NCBI GenBank assembly: GCA_003254925.1 | Contig: QANZ01048438.1 | Coordinates: 110,406-174,405, forward strand | DNA: 64,000 nucleotides | Reading direction: 5' to 3' | DNA from: Chamaecrista fasciculata | Lineage: Eukaryota; Streptophyta; Magnoliopsida; Fabales; Fabaceae | Shown here: positions 25,951 through 35,934 of the stretch, in pieces | Layout of the letters: every line of letters starts with the position of its first letter | How positions within the stretch are numbered: position 1 is the stretch's first letter | Translations under genes and position numbers: made by a program | The notes under the pieces: generated by a model | The model's input: the letters and a program-made list of their open reading frames with translations, nothing else | Database searches by the model: none | What the model was told of the DNA's origin: nothing

Positions 25951-26559
25951 TACCCAAAAAAAAAAAAAAAANAAAAAAAAAAAAAAAGTAAGACTGACTA
26001 CAGTGAATTCTATCTATATAAATATATAAGAAAATTAGATACGCTCTTCAATAAAACCCAACTTTAATATGTAATACATAATTGGCTTCACTATTCGCCT
26101 ATATCTTTTGATAGATCATGTTTCCAAAAGTCTCTTGAGAAGTGTTAGTACAAAATGTCGTGATTAAGAGAAAATGTTGACAATGTACGTAGTACAAAAT
26201 CTTTTATAATCTCTATGGTTACTTGCAATTAAATTGTCTTTTTCTTTGTTTAATTTTTCATCATAATAAGAATTAAAAATAGGTTTAATCAATAAAAATC
26301 GTATTCTTGAAATCAAATTAAAACCCTTTCAAAAATAAAAAACAGTAGTATTATCGGAGGAGGTGGAAGAAGAAGAATCTTCATCATCATATCCTACAAA
26401 TTGATTTCCTCAGTACAAAAAGTCTCTTTAATCACGTGGTATGCTCTCCAATGGCTCTATCATTATTCTTTCTGTTTTGTTCCCATTATATAATTCATAT
26501 GTTATATATTTATATAATAGTTTGATGTTACAGAGGAATTAATCTGTTACATATATATA
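25951..26559. other. AT-rich intergenic DNA with a poly-A run holding an unresolved base
   Basis: A run of about 40 A residues with one N (about 25947-25987) marks an uncertain homopolymer in the assembly. Otherwise this is AT-rich DNA without gene or bounded element. Confidence 0.5.
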
Positions 26560-26745
26560 CTAGGGGCTTTGCGTGCTCTAACGGGCACGCAAATATGTAT
26601 GTAGAATAAATAAGGGACTAAATTATTAACTTAGTAAAGAAAGAGAGAATAAATAGTAAATTTTTTCTTATTTTTAATTTCATAGACTATAGTTTTAAAC
26701 ATGGACGACCAAAAAGGGGTGAAGCCATATAATATAAAATATATA
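26560..26745 (-). mobile_element. Mini-Helitron (degraded 5' end)
   Basis: Read on the - strand, the element ends with a short hairpin GCGTGC...GCACGC, a few bases, then CTAG followed by T: a Helitron 3' terminus at 26560. The - strand 5' side reads TTTTATATTATATGGCTTCACCCC, close to the clean 5' end of the sister element at 27312. The leading TC is not clear, so the 5' limit is approximate. Confidence 0.65.
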
Positions 26746-26949
26746 TATATGTCACAATCACTACTAATACCATTATGTTTTAATTCCATTGTGCATGCTT
26801 CTCTCTAATTAATAATAACATGGTAAAGGATCGGATTTTAATTTAATTTAGAGCCTGATTAACATGTGTCATGCATTGCTATTTTCTTTTCATTTTTTGT
26901 TTACTAGAAGACAAGTGTTGTCATTTTTGTCTCACACTAATATAATATA

Positions 26950-27312
26950 CTAGGGGCTTGGCGTGTTCTAACGGGCACGCCAATATACATGTAACGTTTG
27001 AATTGATTTAAAGTTGAAGATTATATTAAATTTTTATATTGATAGAAGAGTAAGTTTGGGACCAATTTGAGAAATTATAAAATATTTAGGACCAATTTGA
27101 AATTACCTCATATGTGGAGAGTGAGTGGGGAGAGAGTGGTGGCATTTTTAATTTTTAATTGTTTTTTGCATTTTTTTAATTCATTTATTTTTTTAAAGAA
27201 GTGGGGAGAGTGAGTGGGAGAGAGAGTGGGTGAATTTTTTTTTCTTTTTTAATTTTTTAATTCACTATTTTTGACCAACCATAAGGGGTGGAGCCATATA
27301 ATATAGTATAGA
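26950..27312 (-). mobile_element. Mini-Helitron, both ends clear
   Basis: On the - strand it begins TCTATACTATATTATATGG directly after an A, and ends with the hairpin GGCGTG...CACGCC plus CTAG directly before a T. This gives the A/T insertion rule, 5' TC, 3' hairpin and CTRR end expected of Helitrons. It is 363 bp, AT-rich, with no Rep/helicase sequence, so it is non-autonomous. A TATAGA microsatellite (27303-27350) abuts its 5' end. Confidence 0.82.
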
Positions 27313-27646
27313 TATAGATATAGATATAGATATAGATATAGATATATATACTAATGTGCTCTGCATAATTTTATATTAGAATTTCATGTTTTTTATTACA
27401 GAATTCATTGTTTTTATTTATTCCACAAATTAAAAAGCTAGCTAGGCATTCAATCCATTTAATAGGATGCATGCACAATGGAATTAATAATATTAGGGCA
27501 AAAGACAACACTTAGCAATGCACTGTTTTTATTTATTGCCTAGCTAGCTTTTGCCCTATTTTAATTTCCTTTTTTGTTAGTAGAAGACAAGTGTACGTTG
27601 TCGTTTCCTTTTTTGTTACACGTGTTACTCATGCAAATTAATTTAA

Positions 27647-28033
27647 GGGTAAATTACACTTTAGTACTTTGCTCTATGGACTGATTTTTGTTTGGTACCA
27701 TGTTCTTTCAAAAGTGACACTTTGATACCATGTTTTTTGTACCGTTAACATTTTGGTACATGTATTTTAAAGTGACATTTTGATAATATGTTCTTTGCCA
27801 TTAACACTTTAGTACCCTAAAAAAGATAAAATATGGTAATAAATCGTGAAAGAAAATGGTATCAAAGTGAAACCAATCCATAGAACAGGGTACCAAAGTG
27901 TTAACAGTGCAAAGAATAAGGTACCAAAATGTTAACGGTGCAAAGAACAGGATACCAAAGTGTCATTTTTGAAAGAACATGGTACCAAAATGAAATTGAT
28001 CCATATAACAGGGTATAAAAGTATAATTTATCT
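27647..28033. mobile_element. Mutator-like MITE with exact 9-bp duplication
   Basis: A 387-bp inverted-repeat element flanked by TTAATTTAA on both sides (27638-27646 and 28034-28042). Arms start GGGTAAATTACACTTTAGTAC and (inverted) AGATAAATTATACTTTTATAC. They contain serial GGTACCAAAGTG-type phrases in opposite orientation. No coding capacity. The 9-bp duplication suggests mobilisation by a Mutator-type transposase. Confidence 0.8.
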
Positions 28034-28175
28034 TTAATTTAATATTAGAACTTCATATTTTTCTGATTACAAAATATTTATTCTTTTTTGTTGGATGCCT
28101 AGCTAGCTTTTGCCCTATTATCCAAATGATTACATTTTACCAATATTACGGGTAAATAACAATTATGGTTATTAT

Positions 28176-29399
28176 TGTTAGGAATAATTAGGATTATTAT
28201 TATTATAATTTAAAAATTAGGGAGTATATGCACATTTGAGCTCTTGACCGAGTCTTGGGGGAAATTGATTTTATTTTGATTATTGTATTTATTTAGGAAG
28301 TAGTAGATTTTAGGAAGATTATTAGAATTATCTTTTCTATTATTCTCACAATCTGTTTGAGATATCTTTCAGATTTATGATTGATTTTTAGAATATTTGA
28401 TTAGGATTTTTAGATATTTTAAATTCGTGTATTCCCCTATATAAGAAGGTATTTGCTGATTGAATAATATGGACGAGTTCTCCTTATAAAAAAATCCCAA
28501 TTTGATTAGGATATTTTGAATTTATGATTTCATATGTACTCTCCTAAGAGAGTATTTACGAATTGAATAAGATGAAAGAGTTTCCCCTCACAAAAAATCC
28601 CAACAGTGGTATTTTAGGTTTTGAGAGTCTGAGGTAGAGTAGCACACCTCTCACATGTTGAGATCTCTCACATGTTGAGATGATATTGCTACAAAGAACT
28701 ATGCTAGTGGGAGGAACGAATCCTCGTCATTACTTCAGAGATTTGATATTTGTGTTGAATAACTGCAAGAGCTCGGTGAAAGAATTGACATGAAGAAGAT
28801 GAGATAAGAGCGGCATAAGAAGTCGAAGAAGAAGAAGTGGATCGTTTGTGAGAAGCGCACAAGATTTGATGATTTTTGGAGAGATGGTGCTCCAATGGGT
28901 TAATGATGAGAGAGTGCGTCATTAGCAAAATGATGAGAAAGTGCATCATTATGGAAATAAGAAAAACTTCGTAGAAAATATCCACGGAAAAGTTGAAGAT
29001 TTATGTAATTAAACTGAATTTTCTTGTGAAGAAATTTCAGTTTAAGGGAGGAATTGTTAGAAATAATTAGAATTATTATTATTATAATTCAAAAATTAGG
29101 GAGTATATGCACATTTGAGCTCTTGACCGAGTCTTGGGGGAAATTGATTTTATTTTGATTATTGTATTTATTTAATTATGAGTTCGTTAGCAAGTAGTAG
29201 ATTTTATGAAGATTATTAGAATTATCTTTTCAATTATTCTCACAATCTGTATGAGATATCTTTCAGATTTATGATTGATTTTTATGATATTTGATTAGGA
29301 TATTTTGAACTTATGATTTCATATGTACTCCCTTATATAAGAGGATATTTACGAATTGAATAAGATGAAAGAGTTTCCCTTCACAAAAAAATCCCAACA
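28176..29399. mobile_element. TRIM-type LTR retrotransposon fossil
   Basis: Two direct terminal repeats, 28176-28605 and 29055-29399, both starting TGTTAG and ending CCCAACA. The left one is longer because of an internal duplicated segment. A purine tract (AAGGGAGGAA) sits directly before the right repeat, and the segment after the left repeat starts near a TGGTAT-like primer site. The 449-bp interior has no gag/pol coding capacity, as in terminal-repeat retrotransposons in miniature. Flanks ATTAT/AGTAT are imperfect copies. It looks structurally whole and moderately old. Confidence 0.82.
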
Positions 29400-30171
29400 A
29401 GTATGATTTATCCAAATGATCACTTTTATTAAAATAAAAATTATAAGAACATTGTAAATTAAACTTTAAAATATTAAAATAAGTAAATAACCATGTCCTA
29501 ATGTAAATGTTAATCTCCCAAATTGGTTATTTTTATACACTTGTAAATCCATGAAAACCACCTGAACGTAAGCTGGATAGGATTATGAGGTGTGCGCGAA
29601 AGAGAGCGATAATACTGGAGGCGATTTTGGAGAAAGAATATTGTAAATTTTTTTTGTTTAAATTAAACTTTATAAGCTGGAAACCATTATATATTGAAAA
29701 CAACGCAAGGCATCACACTACAGTATTTAGGGTTTATCTGGGTTCGGTGATGAAGTGCATGCAGAACACACACATATTGTCCTTTTCTTTTTTCTTTTTT
29801 TTTCCAAAGGTATCCCTCACCTTACTTGATGAGCTAAGGAATAATCCTCTATAAAACATATTGCTTTTTTCTTAATCATTCTATATTTTGTTATTTACAT
29901 ATGCATGAATTATCCTATCATAGGCTATATTATTTCATCGCTTTTTGCTATTGCTTTGATTTTAATAAGAGACAAAGAGAATAGCATTACATCTCATTAT
30001 ATATAAAATATATATATCCACAACCCAAAAATTAAAGCACCGTGGATAACCAGGAAAAATGAAATATAATTTATATTCTCTCCAAATGTTTGCTTAATTT
30101 TATATAATTCATGATCCGCTTTTCTATATTATATATGTGTATATATATAATCTATATCTTATTAGATCTCC
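29400..30171. other. AT-rich intergenic DNA, nothing recognised
   Basis: Low-complexity AT-rich sequence. The open frame near 29585 has no recognisable protein pattern. Confidence 0.5.
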
Positions 30172-30645
30172 TTGACCATGATCATGGGTAGGGTACTATG
30201 GTATCCAGATCCAGACCCATATATGAGTAGGTATTAAAATAATCCCCATACTCATACTTGCTGGGTAGTCTAATCCCCATACCGGACCTGGACCCGGACC
30301 CGGAAAAATTATAAAATAAACTATTTTTTATTAATATAAAAATTATATTCATCCAATTTTTTACATCTATAACTCTTAAAAATAAAAAAATAAATCATAA
30401 ATATGAATGCATCAATAAAATATTTTAATATTTATAAAAATTTTAATATATTTTTCAATAAAAAGTGTTAAAGTATTATATTTTTTATATATAAAAATAT
30501 ATTTATTATTACTAATGGGTATATGAGTAGGGTACGGATATGGTACCACCATACCCGGACCCGTACCCATCCTTCCCATACCCATAAGGTATTTTCAGGG
30601 TCCCCATTGGATATGAGTATTTTGATCATCCCTATCCTTGACTAT
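30172..30645. mobile_element. hAT-like MITE with G/C-rich subterminal repeats
   Basis: Left part carries repeated GGTAGGGTACTATGG, CCCATACTCATAC and GACCCGGACCCGG phrases. The right part carries their inverted counterparts (GGGTATATGAGTAGGGTACGG, CCCGTACCC, GGGTCCCCATTGGATATG). The centre is AT-rich without coding frame. This G/C-rich, palindromic-subterminal layout matches the hAT MITEs at 37628 and 43694. I could not fix the target duplication, so ends are approximate. Confidence 0.55.
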
Positions 30646-30709
30646 ATATTATACCTAAATGCAATGTTAAATTTCTATGTTTCTAATGGCATCTTCAAGA
30701 ATAACTTAT

Positions 30710-31565
30710 CATAAATCTCTCCATTACCCTCCCTCCCAACATCCTCTATGAAATTTACTCCACTTCTATGGTTGTTAACTCTCTAAATAATACTTTTATC
30801 AATGACTCTTTCTCTTGGTATTTGTCCCCAAATGGTACGTTTACTACCAAATCGGCCTACAAAGTTCTCCTAGCCCATATTAATTCTCAAAACAATAGTA
30901 ACAGCAGTTTTATAACACAAGTTGGATTTAGAAACTCACTTGTCACCCGGAGAAAAAAATGTTTATTTGGTTACACTTAAAAATGATCTGCTTACTTCCT
31001 CTAAGTTTCACAGATTTAACATCATCTGTTCTCCATTGTGCCCCAATGTTTAATTCATCCTAAAGATTTAGATCATACTCTTAGGAATTGTGACAAGATT
31101 TCTGATGTTTGGAAGAGTTTTAACGTGAATTGCTCTTTTTTCACTAAACCTTTTACTACCTGGACTGAAGAAAACTGCAAGGACAAATCTGTTTTTTTGA
31201 ATACTAATTGGGGAACTTTTTTTATCTACTTACTCAGAAACATTTGGCTTACTCTCGAAATAAGTTTATTTTTCAAAAAATCCCAAATCTCCACTACTTT
31301 AATGAAAAAAGAAGCTCTTTTCGGTGCAGTTAAATTCTCTAATATTGCCTTAAATCCCACTCCTCATATTGAACCTACTTTACATACACTTAGATCCATA
31401 TCTTGGGAGAAAACAGAAAATAATTTTTACAAGATCAATACTGATGGTTCTGCTAAATATAATCTCCACTACTTTAATAAAAAATTATATTTATCCCAGA
31501 CTTAATTATTCTAACTTCCCTAGCGCTTCCCTTTGCTTCAACAAACTCAATTGCAAATTTTGAAA
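30710..31565 (+). mobile_element. LINE (L1-type) 3' remnant: zf-RVT plus start of RNase H
   Basis: Frames at 30768-30980 and 31038-31505 read as the end of a plant L1-type ORF2. DSFSWYLSPNGTFTTKSAYK is the classic start of the zinc-binding region after reverse transcriptase. HTLRNCDKISDVWKSF follows the usual L..C.....VW pattern, and NNFYKINTDGSAK is the opening of an RNase H domain. The zinc-binding region is split between two frames near 30980-31040. The RNase H stops being recognisable soon after its first strand. There is no reverse-transcriptase core upstream, so it is a dead fragment. A degenerate host RNase H-like gene is a less likely alternative. Confidence 0.75.
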
Positions 31566-31983
31566 ATAACGATGGGCTCATGGATCGGTGTCTTAGCTTC
31601 TTTAATTTGTTTCTTTTAAATTATTAAGATAATATGCTAATTAATCACATATACCAAAACTTGACGTTGACGGCCACATCATTAGAGACAATCATAGGGA
31701 ACAAATTAATATTTTCGTATAACCAATGACTAATTTGTATAGTTTAATTTTGTTATATAAGAATTAAATTGTAATTTAAAAACAAATTCAATGACCAATA
31801 AACAATACATTTTCTCATGAATCAAAAGAATCTTATCTCTATCACAAAATTTTATGGGCTCGAAAAAGATTAATTATTGTTTAAATTCTTGAAATAGATA
31901 GATAAAAAAAATTGAATGTATATAGATCGAGTGAGGGGAATCAAGAAGTTGAGTCGAGAGTGAGTGGGAAGGAATATATAATA

Positions 31984-32166
31984 GGATTTATTTAACATGT
32001 GTACTTAGGGCACATGTTAAGATTTTTTCTGATTGGTTAGTAGAGCATCTCATATCTTAAAATTTTCGAAAATTCATTTAAAAAATAATTTTTAATATTT
32101 GAAAACTCACTTGACCGATCAAAAAAAATTTTAACATGTGCTCTAAAACACATGTTAAAAAGACCC
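31984..32166. mobile_element. MITE with 9-bp duplication, nested inverted repeats
   Basis: A 183-bp element with inverted ends GGATTTATTTAACATGTG / GGGTCTTTTTAACATGTG, flanked by exact copies of TATATAATA (31975-31983 and 32167-32175). Each arm itself contains an inner palindrome (TTAACATGTG...CACATGTTAA), so each end can fold alone. The 9-bp duplication again suggests Mutator-type mobilisation. No coding sequence. Confidence 0.82.
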
Positions 32167-32177
32167 TATATAATAAA

Positions 32178-32963
32178 GGCCAAAATCCTATTTTGGTCCC
32201 CCAGTTATGCTCAGTGTTCCAAATTGGTCCCCCAATTATTTTTCGTTCCATATTGGTCACCCAGTTATGCAAAATTTGACAAAGTTGGTCCCTCTAACAG
32301 TTTCCATCCATTTTTCCGTTAAAAAAAAAAGACAAAATTGATTTTCAACTCCTAAAAATTTAATTTTTTTGCATCAAGGACCTTTTTCTCTATAATAGAA
32401 CCAAAATGTAAGAAAGAAGAAATACCTGGGGGTTTTAGTTTATTTTACACAAAAAAAAAAAACACAACATCCTCCATCACTCTCTCTCCCTCCTCTTCTC
32501 AGATCTCGACCAAAAACTCTCTGGCGACGGCGCCGGCATCAGCTTCAACGATCTCTCCGATCAAATGTCTTTCAACTTCGTCTTCCAACTCCTTTGTGGC
32601 GCCGATTCAGATCCCGCCGGCACCGGCCTCGGCTCCGACGGACCAAATCTCGTCTTCAAATGGCTCGGCGTTCAGCTTATACCTCTCGCAACCCTAGGCC
32701 TCCTTAAGATCTTCAACTACCTCGAAGATTTCATCCTCCGATCCGTGCCAATTCCGTCGTGGACGGTTTCATTGGCGTACAAGAGACTCTCCAACACGTT
32801 CTCGACGGCGACGCTCGACGAGGCGGTGGAGAAATTCAAAATCAACAGAGACGAAGCGCTTCACAATTTGATTTTCATGGCGGGATTCAACGCATATGGC
32901 GGAATGAAAAGTCAGTTAAAAATAGTTGAAGAATCTGGAGAACATCGTGGTGATATTGCAGAA

Positions 32964-33005
<42 letters not shown>

Positions 33006-33275
33006 GTGTAAAATAAACTAAAACCCCATATATTTCTTCTTGCTTACATTTTGGTTCTATTACAGAGAAAATGATCCTTGATGCAAAAAATTTAAACTTT
33101 TAGGAGTTAAAAATCAAATTTGTCTGTTTTTTTAACGGAAAAATGGATAAAAACTGTTAGAGGGACCAACTTTGTCAAATTTTACATAACTGGGGGACCA
33201 ATATGGAACGAAAAATAACTGGGGACCAATTTGAAACACTGAGCATAACTGGAAGACCAAAATAGGACTTTGGCC
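32178..33275. mobile_element. Pack-MULE carrying a CYP74 fragment
   Basis: A 1,098-bp element with about 270-bp inverted repeats (32178-~32452 and ~33003-33275). Ends are GGCCAAAATCCTATTTTGG and (inverted) GGCCAAAGTCCTATTTTGG. Exact 9-bp duplications TATAATAAA flank it at 32169-32177 and 33276-33284. The interior is GC-rich and codes for part of an allene-oxide-synthase/hydroperoxide-lyase-like P450 (separate entry). It ends in a GA microsatellite (about 32969-33000). Non-autonomous Mutator-like elements that carry host gene pieces are called Pack-MULEs. It has the same arms as the element at 23395-24082. Confidence 0.9.
32526..32907 (+). pseudogene. Captured fragment of a CYP74 (AOS/HPL-like) P450 gene
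   Basis: One open frame of about 127 residues reads through the GC-rich core: GDGAGISFNDLSDQMSFNFV, FQLLCGADSDPAGTGLG, PNLVFKWLGVQLIPLATLGL, PIPSWTVSLAYKRLSN, then INRDEALHNLIFMAGFNAYG and GMK. Order and spacing match the middle of CYP74 enzymes (allene oxide synthase, hydroperoxide lyase, divinyl ether synthase), including the I-helix-region HNL.F...FNA.GG motif. The N-terminal third and the C-terminal haem-binding loop are absent, so no enzyme is encoded. An ATG at 32565 opens a 148-codon frame running into the GA repeat. CYP74 genes are often intronless, consistent with direct DNA capture. Confidence 0.85.
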
Positions 33276-33338
33276 TATAATAAATGTTTGAGCATAACTG
33301 GGGGACCAAAATAGGACTTTCGCATGTAATAAATGATT
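33241..33338 (+). repeat. 49-bp tandem duplication across the Pack-MULE right end
   Basis: Bases 33241-33289 (GAGCATAACTGGAAGACC..., then the element terminus, the 9-bp duplication and a few flank bases) recur with few changes at 33290-33338. The second copy starts GAGCATAACTGGGGGACC and ends TAATAAATGATT. It therefore holds a second element terminus outside the real target duplication. Confidence 0.85.
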
Positions 33339-34063
33339 GTGGATGTGTGTTGGTGATGACATAAATGACAATGACGACCACATCGATCATATTCTTATCA
33401 TCTGTGATGCAACTATTCGTATCCGTAATCTGCACATGTGACATGTCACGTTGTCACCCCCACATCTATCCTCAATCCTCATTCTTCACTCTCATCATCA
33501 TCTCATTATCTAGTTGACATTCTTATTAATCAATTAATAATATATGTATATTTTTTATTTTATTTTCTATCTCTCCCGCCAAGCGAATCTATATATTAAA
33601 GGGCACTTTTGTCCACAAAAGCCACGTCACCCTCCCCCCTCCATAATCTCATTCATTCATTTTGATATGCATCCATACTCATCAATTAACTTTCGGCAGC
33701 GTTTGGCTTATCCACATATTCTTAATTCATCCTTCTCACACAACTACCACCCTCTCTATTGTCTTAGCAACCAATGAGCCACACAAGTCCCTATCCATAT
33801 AAACTCCGTGTTTTCAATTCAATTCGCCACGAAGATATATACTTGTTTAAAAATAAAATGAAAAAACTAATGAATATGATATCGATGGCTTCTTTTAATT
33901 AATTAGATAAGCAAATTAATTTTTTATTTAAAAGAAAAAACTGCAGTGGAAAACCCAATGGACAAATTGGAGGAGATGTGGCCGGGAGCAGTGAAAGCGA
34001 GGAATCCAACTAGCTAGCTCATCACGTGAATTAAAATTCCTTGACTTTTATTACAATGTAGGC
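33339..34063. other. Intergenic DNA with a possible orphan Helitron 5' end
   Basis: AT-rich sequence. At 33588 the sequence after an A reads TCTATATATTAAAGGGCAC, a Helitron-like 5' start, but no hairpin-CTAG end follows nearby. Nothing else recognised. Confidence 0.35.
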
Positions 34064-34632
34064 CAAAGCACATTTTTTGTCTCAATTTTTTTTTTTTGTA
34101 TTTTTAGTCTTATATATTTTTTTTTCAAGTTGTAGAATTGATCTCGTGTTACACATTTGGTCTCATATCATTTGTTCAGGTTTCATAATTAGTCCCATAT
34201 CTTTGGGTTAGATAGGACTGATAGTGAAACTTTTTGCAAAGATATAGGACCAATTTTGCAATAAGCAAAACTTATTTCAAGTTCCTTATATCATTCTTAT
34301 TAAGTTTTCCAATCAACATTTGACACGTGGCAAAAAATTTATATATGACCAATCGTGATATAAAGAGAGTATTGAACACAACTTTTACATAATCAATCAT
34401 TGAAGAGAGATAATGTAATTAAAACTTGTGATCGGAGGAACTTGATAGCAAGGATATAAGAAACTTGATATAAGTTTTTTCCTTTTGCAATCTGATAAAA
34501 AATATATGAGACCAAAAGTAATATGAGATTAAATTTGTAACCGGAATAAAGGATATGAGACTAAAAGTGTAACAAAAGGAGTTATGGTACCAAATTGAAA
34601 CCTGAGCAAAAGTTATTGAATCAAAAGTACAC
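34064..34632. mobile_element. Long inverted-repeat element, non-autonomous
   Basis: Left arm phrases (GGCCAAAGCACATTTTTTG, AGTCTTATATATTTTTTT, AAGTTGTAGAATTGATCTC) face inverted versions in the right arm (ATATGAGACCAAAAGTAAT, GTAACAAAAGGAGTTATGG, ATTGAATCAAAAGTACAC). Sequence style is the same as the element at 5955-6412. Coding capacity is absent and exact ends are uncertain. Confidence 0.5.
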
Positions 34633-34766
34633 TTGCATCAATAATGTATATATTATTAATGAAGAGACTAGAGAGGCAAAGTTGGTGGACATTTTAATTG
34701 CAATAATATTACTTGACATATATTCCCCGTATATATATATATTCAAATACAAGAACCCCTATATTT

Positions 34767-35172
34767 CTCTGTTATAAAAACCGGACCGGCTGAACCGCGA
34801 ACCAGCCAGTGGTCCGATTTGAGTTGAGCAAAAAACCGGTCAAGAATCGTCTGAACCGGTCAAAAACCGGGAAAACCGCCTTGAATCGGTTGGTTTTGAG
34901 GTTGAACCGGTTCAGTTTTTTTCTAATTTTTTTTTTTTTACTTTTTCTTGANTGATCCGGNNNNNNNNNNNNNNNNNNNNNNNNNNNAATTAATCACTTT
35001 CTTACTCAATCCAGCTTAAATTTAAAGAGTTTATTATATATTTTTATTATATTAAACTAAATATATTATTTTTTATTTATTTAATTATTAACGGTCCGAC
35101 CCCGGTTGAACCATTGAACCTTGAACCGCTGCTTCAGCCAGTTCAATGACCGGTCCGGTTATAATAACCTTG
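34767..35172. mobile_element. hAT-like MITE with ACCGGACCGG ends, containing an assembly gap
   Basis: Left end GTTATAAAAACCGGACCGG and right end (inverted) GGTTATTATAACCGGACCGG, with many internal GAACCGG/CCGGTTC motifs in both directions. Flanks CTATATTT (34759-34766) and CTATATAT (35173-35180) are near-identical 8-mers, as expected for hAT. A run of N (34961-34987) plus a single N at 34952 interrupt it, so its true length is unknown. It ends about 90 bp before the glutaredoxin start codon. Confidence 0.7.
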
Positions 35173-35263
35173 CTATATATAATGCAACGTTGAATGACAT
35201 GTATATATCTATAGTTTGAATTATATCAGTAGATACATATATAAAGGAGACGATATCATCGAG

Positions 35264-35572
35264 ATGGATCGGATAGCGAAGCTGGTGTCGCAGAAGGCGG
35301 TGGTGATATTCAGCAAGAGCTGGTGTGGGATGAGCCATGCCATCAAGAGGCTGATGTACGAGCAAGGTGTGGGCCCCGCTATCTATGAGCTTGATCAAGA
35401 CTCTCTTGGCAAAGAGATGGAATGGGCTCTCATCAGACTTGGCTGCAATCCCACCGTCCCCGCCGTCTTTATCGGCGGCAAGTTCGTCGGCTCCGCCAAC
35501 ACCGTCATGACCCTCCACCTCAATGGCTCCCTCAAGACCATGCTTCGCGACGCCGGTGCTCTCTGGCTTTGA
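35264..35572 (+). CDS. CC-type (class III, ROXY-like) glutaredoxin with CGMS active site
   Basis: A single-exon 102-residue frame, the usual size for plant class III glutaredoxins. It begins [20 protein letters not shown]. The active site reads CGMS at about residues 21-24, followed by [20 protein letters not shown]. The [14 protein letters not shown] glutathione-binding strand lies near residue 65, and the tail is [13 protein letters not shown]. The ALWL end is the motif that class III members use to contact TGA transcription factors. Members of this class normally have CCxC/CCxS; here the second position is Gly. I chose the ATG at 35264 because the upstream in-frame ATG (35216) adds an unconserved stretch. 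These proteins act in nucleus and cytosol in nitrogen, hormone and developmental signalling; the exact target is unknown. Confidence 0.93.
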   Translation: MDRIAKLVSQKAVVIFSKSWCGMSHAIKRLMYEQGVGPAIYELDQDSLGKEMEWALIRLGCNPTVPAVFIGGKFVGSANTVMTLHLNGSLKTMLRDAGALWL

Positions 35573-35934
35573 TCATTCCACCATTCTCTCTCTCATTTTT
35601 CCTTTTTTCTTGGGAGTAAGAAAAGTGTAGGTGAGTTAAACTATGAAGGTTCACTAAAATCAGGATATGCCTTTAAATTCTATGAGCGCTTATAAAAGTA
35701 TTTACAAATCGCCTATCAATAAAATCTTTACATCGACAGCGAGAATTATACCCATAATATTATGGGTTATGAGTTGATTTCTTACCGATTAAGTCAACTT
35801 TTATGGACACTTTTCATTTTTCTTAGCTTTTAACTACTTATCTTTTTTGTAATGATCTACAATATGACTCTCTAATCTAATTAATGATGAGTCTATATAT
35901 TATATTTTCATTGTCTTTAATATGAGTTACTATA
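35573..35934. other. 3' flank of the glutaredoxin gene
   Basis: AT-rich, probably starting with the glutaredoxin 3' UTR. No other feature recognised. Confidence 0.45.

Noticed and set aside
28704-28985. 93-codon - strand frame in the TRIM interior
   Set aside because: It lies within the non-coding middle of an LTR fossil and has no recognisable protein pattern.
32969-33000. GA microsatellite as part of the captured CYP74 coding sequence
   Set aside because: The P450 similarity ends about 60 bp earlier (GGMK); the Arg-Glu repeat is only the translated microsatellite.
35159-35518. 119-codon - strand frame over the glutaredoxin
   Set aside because: It is an antisense shadow; the + strand frame has the conserved glutaredoxin motifs.
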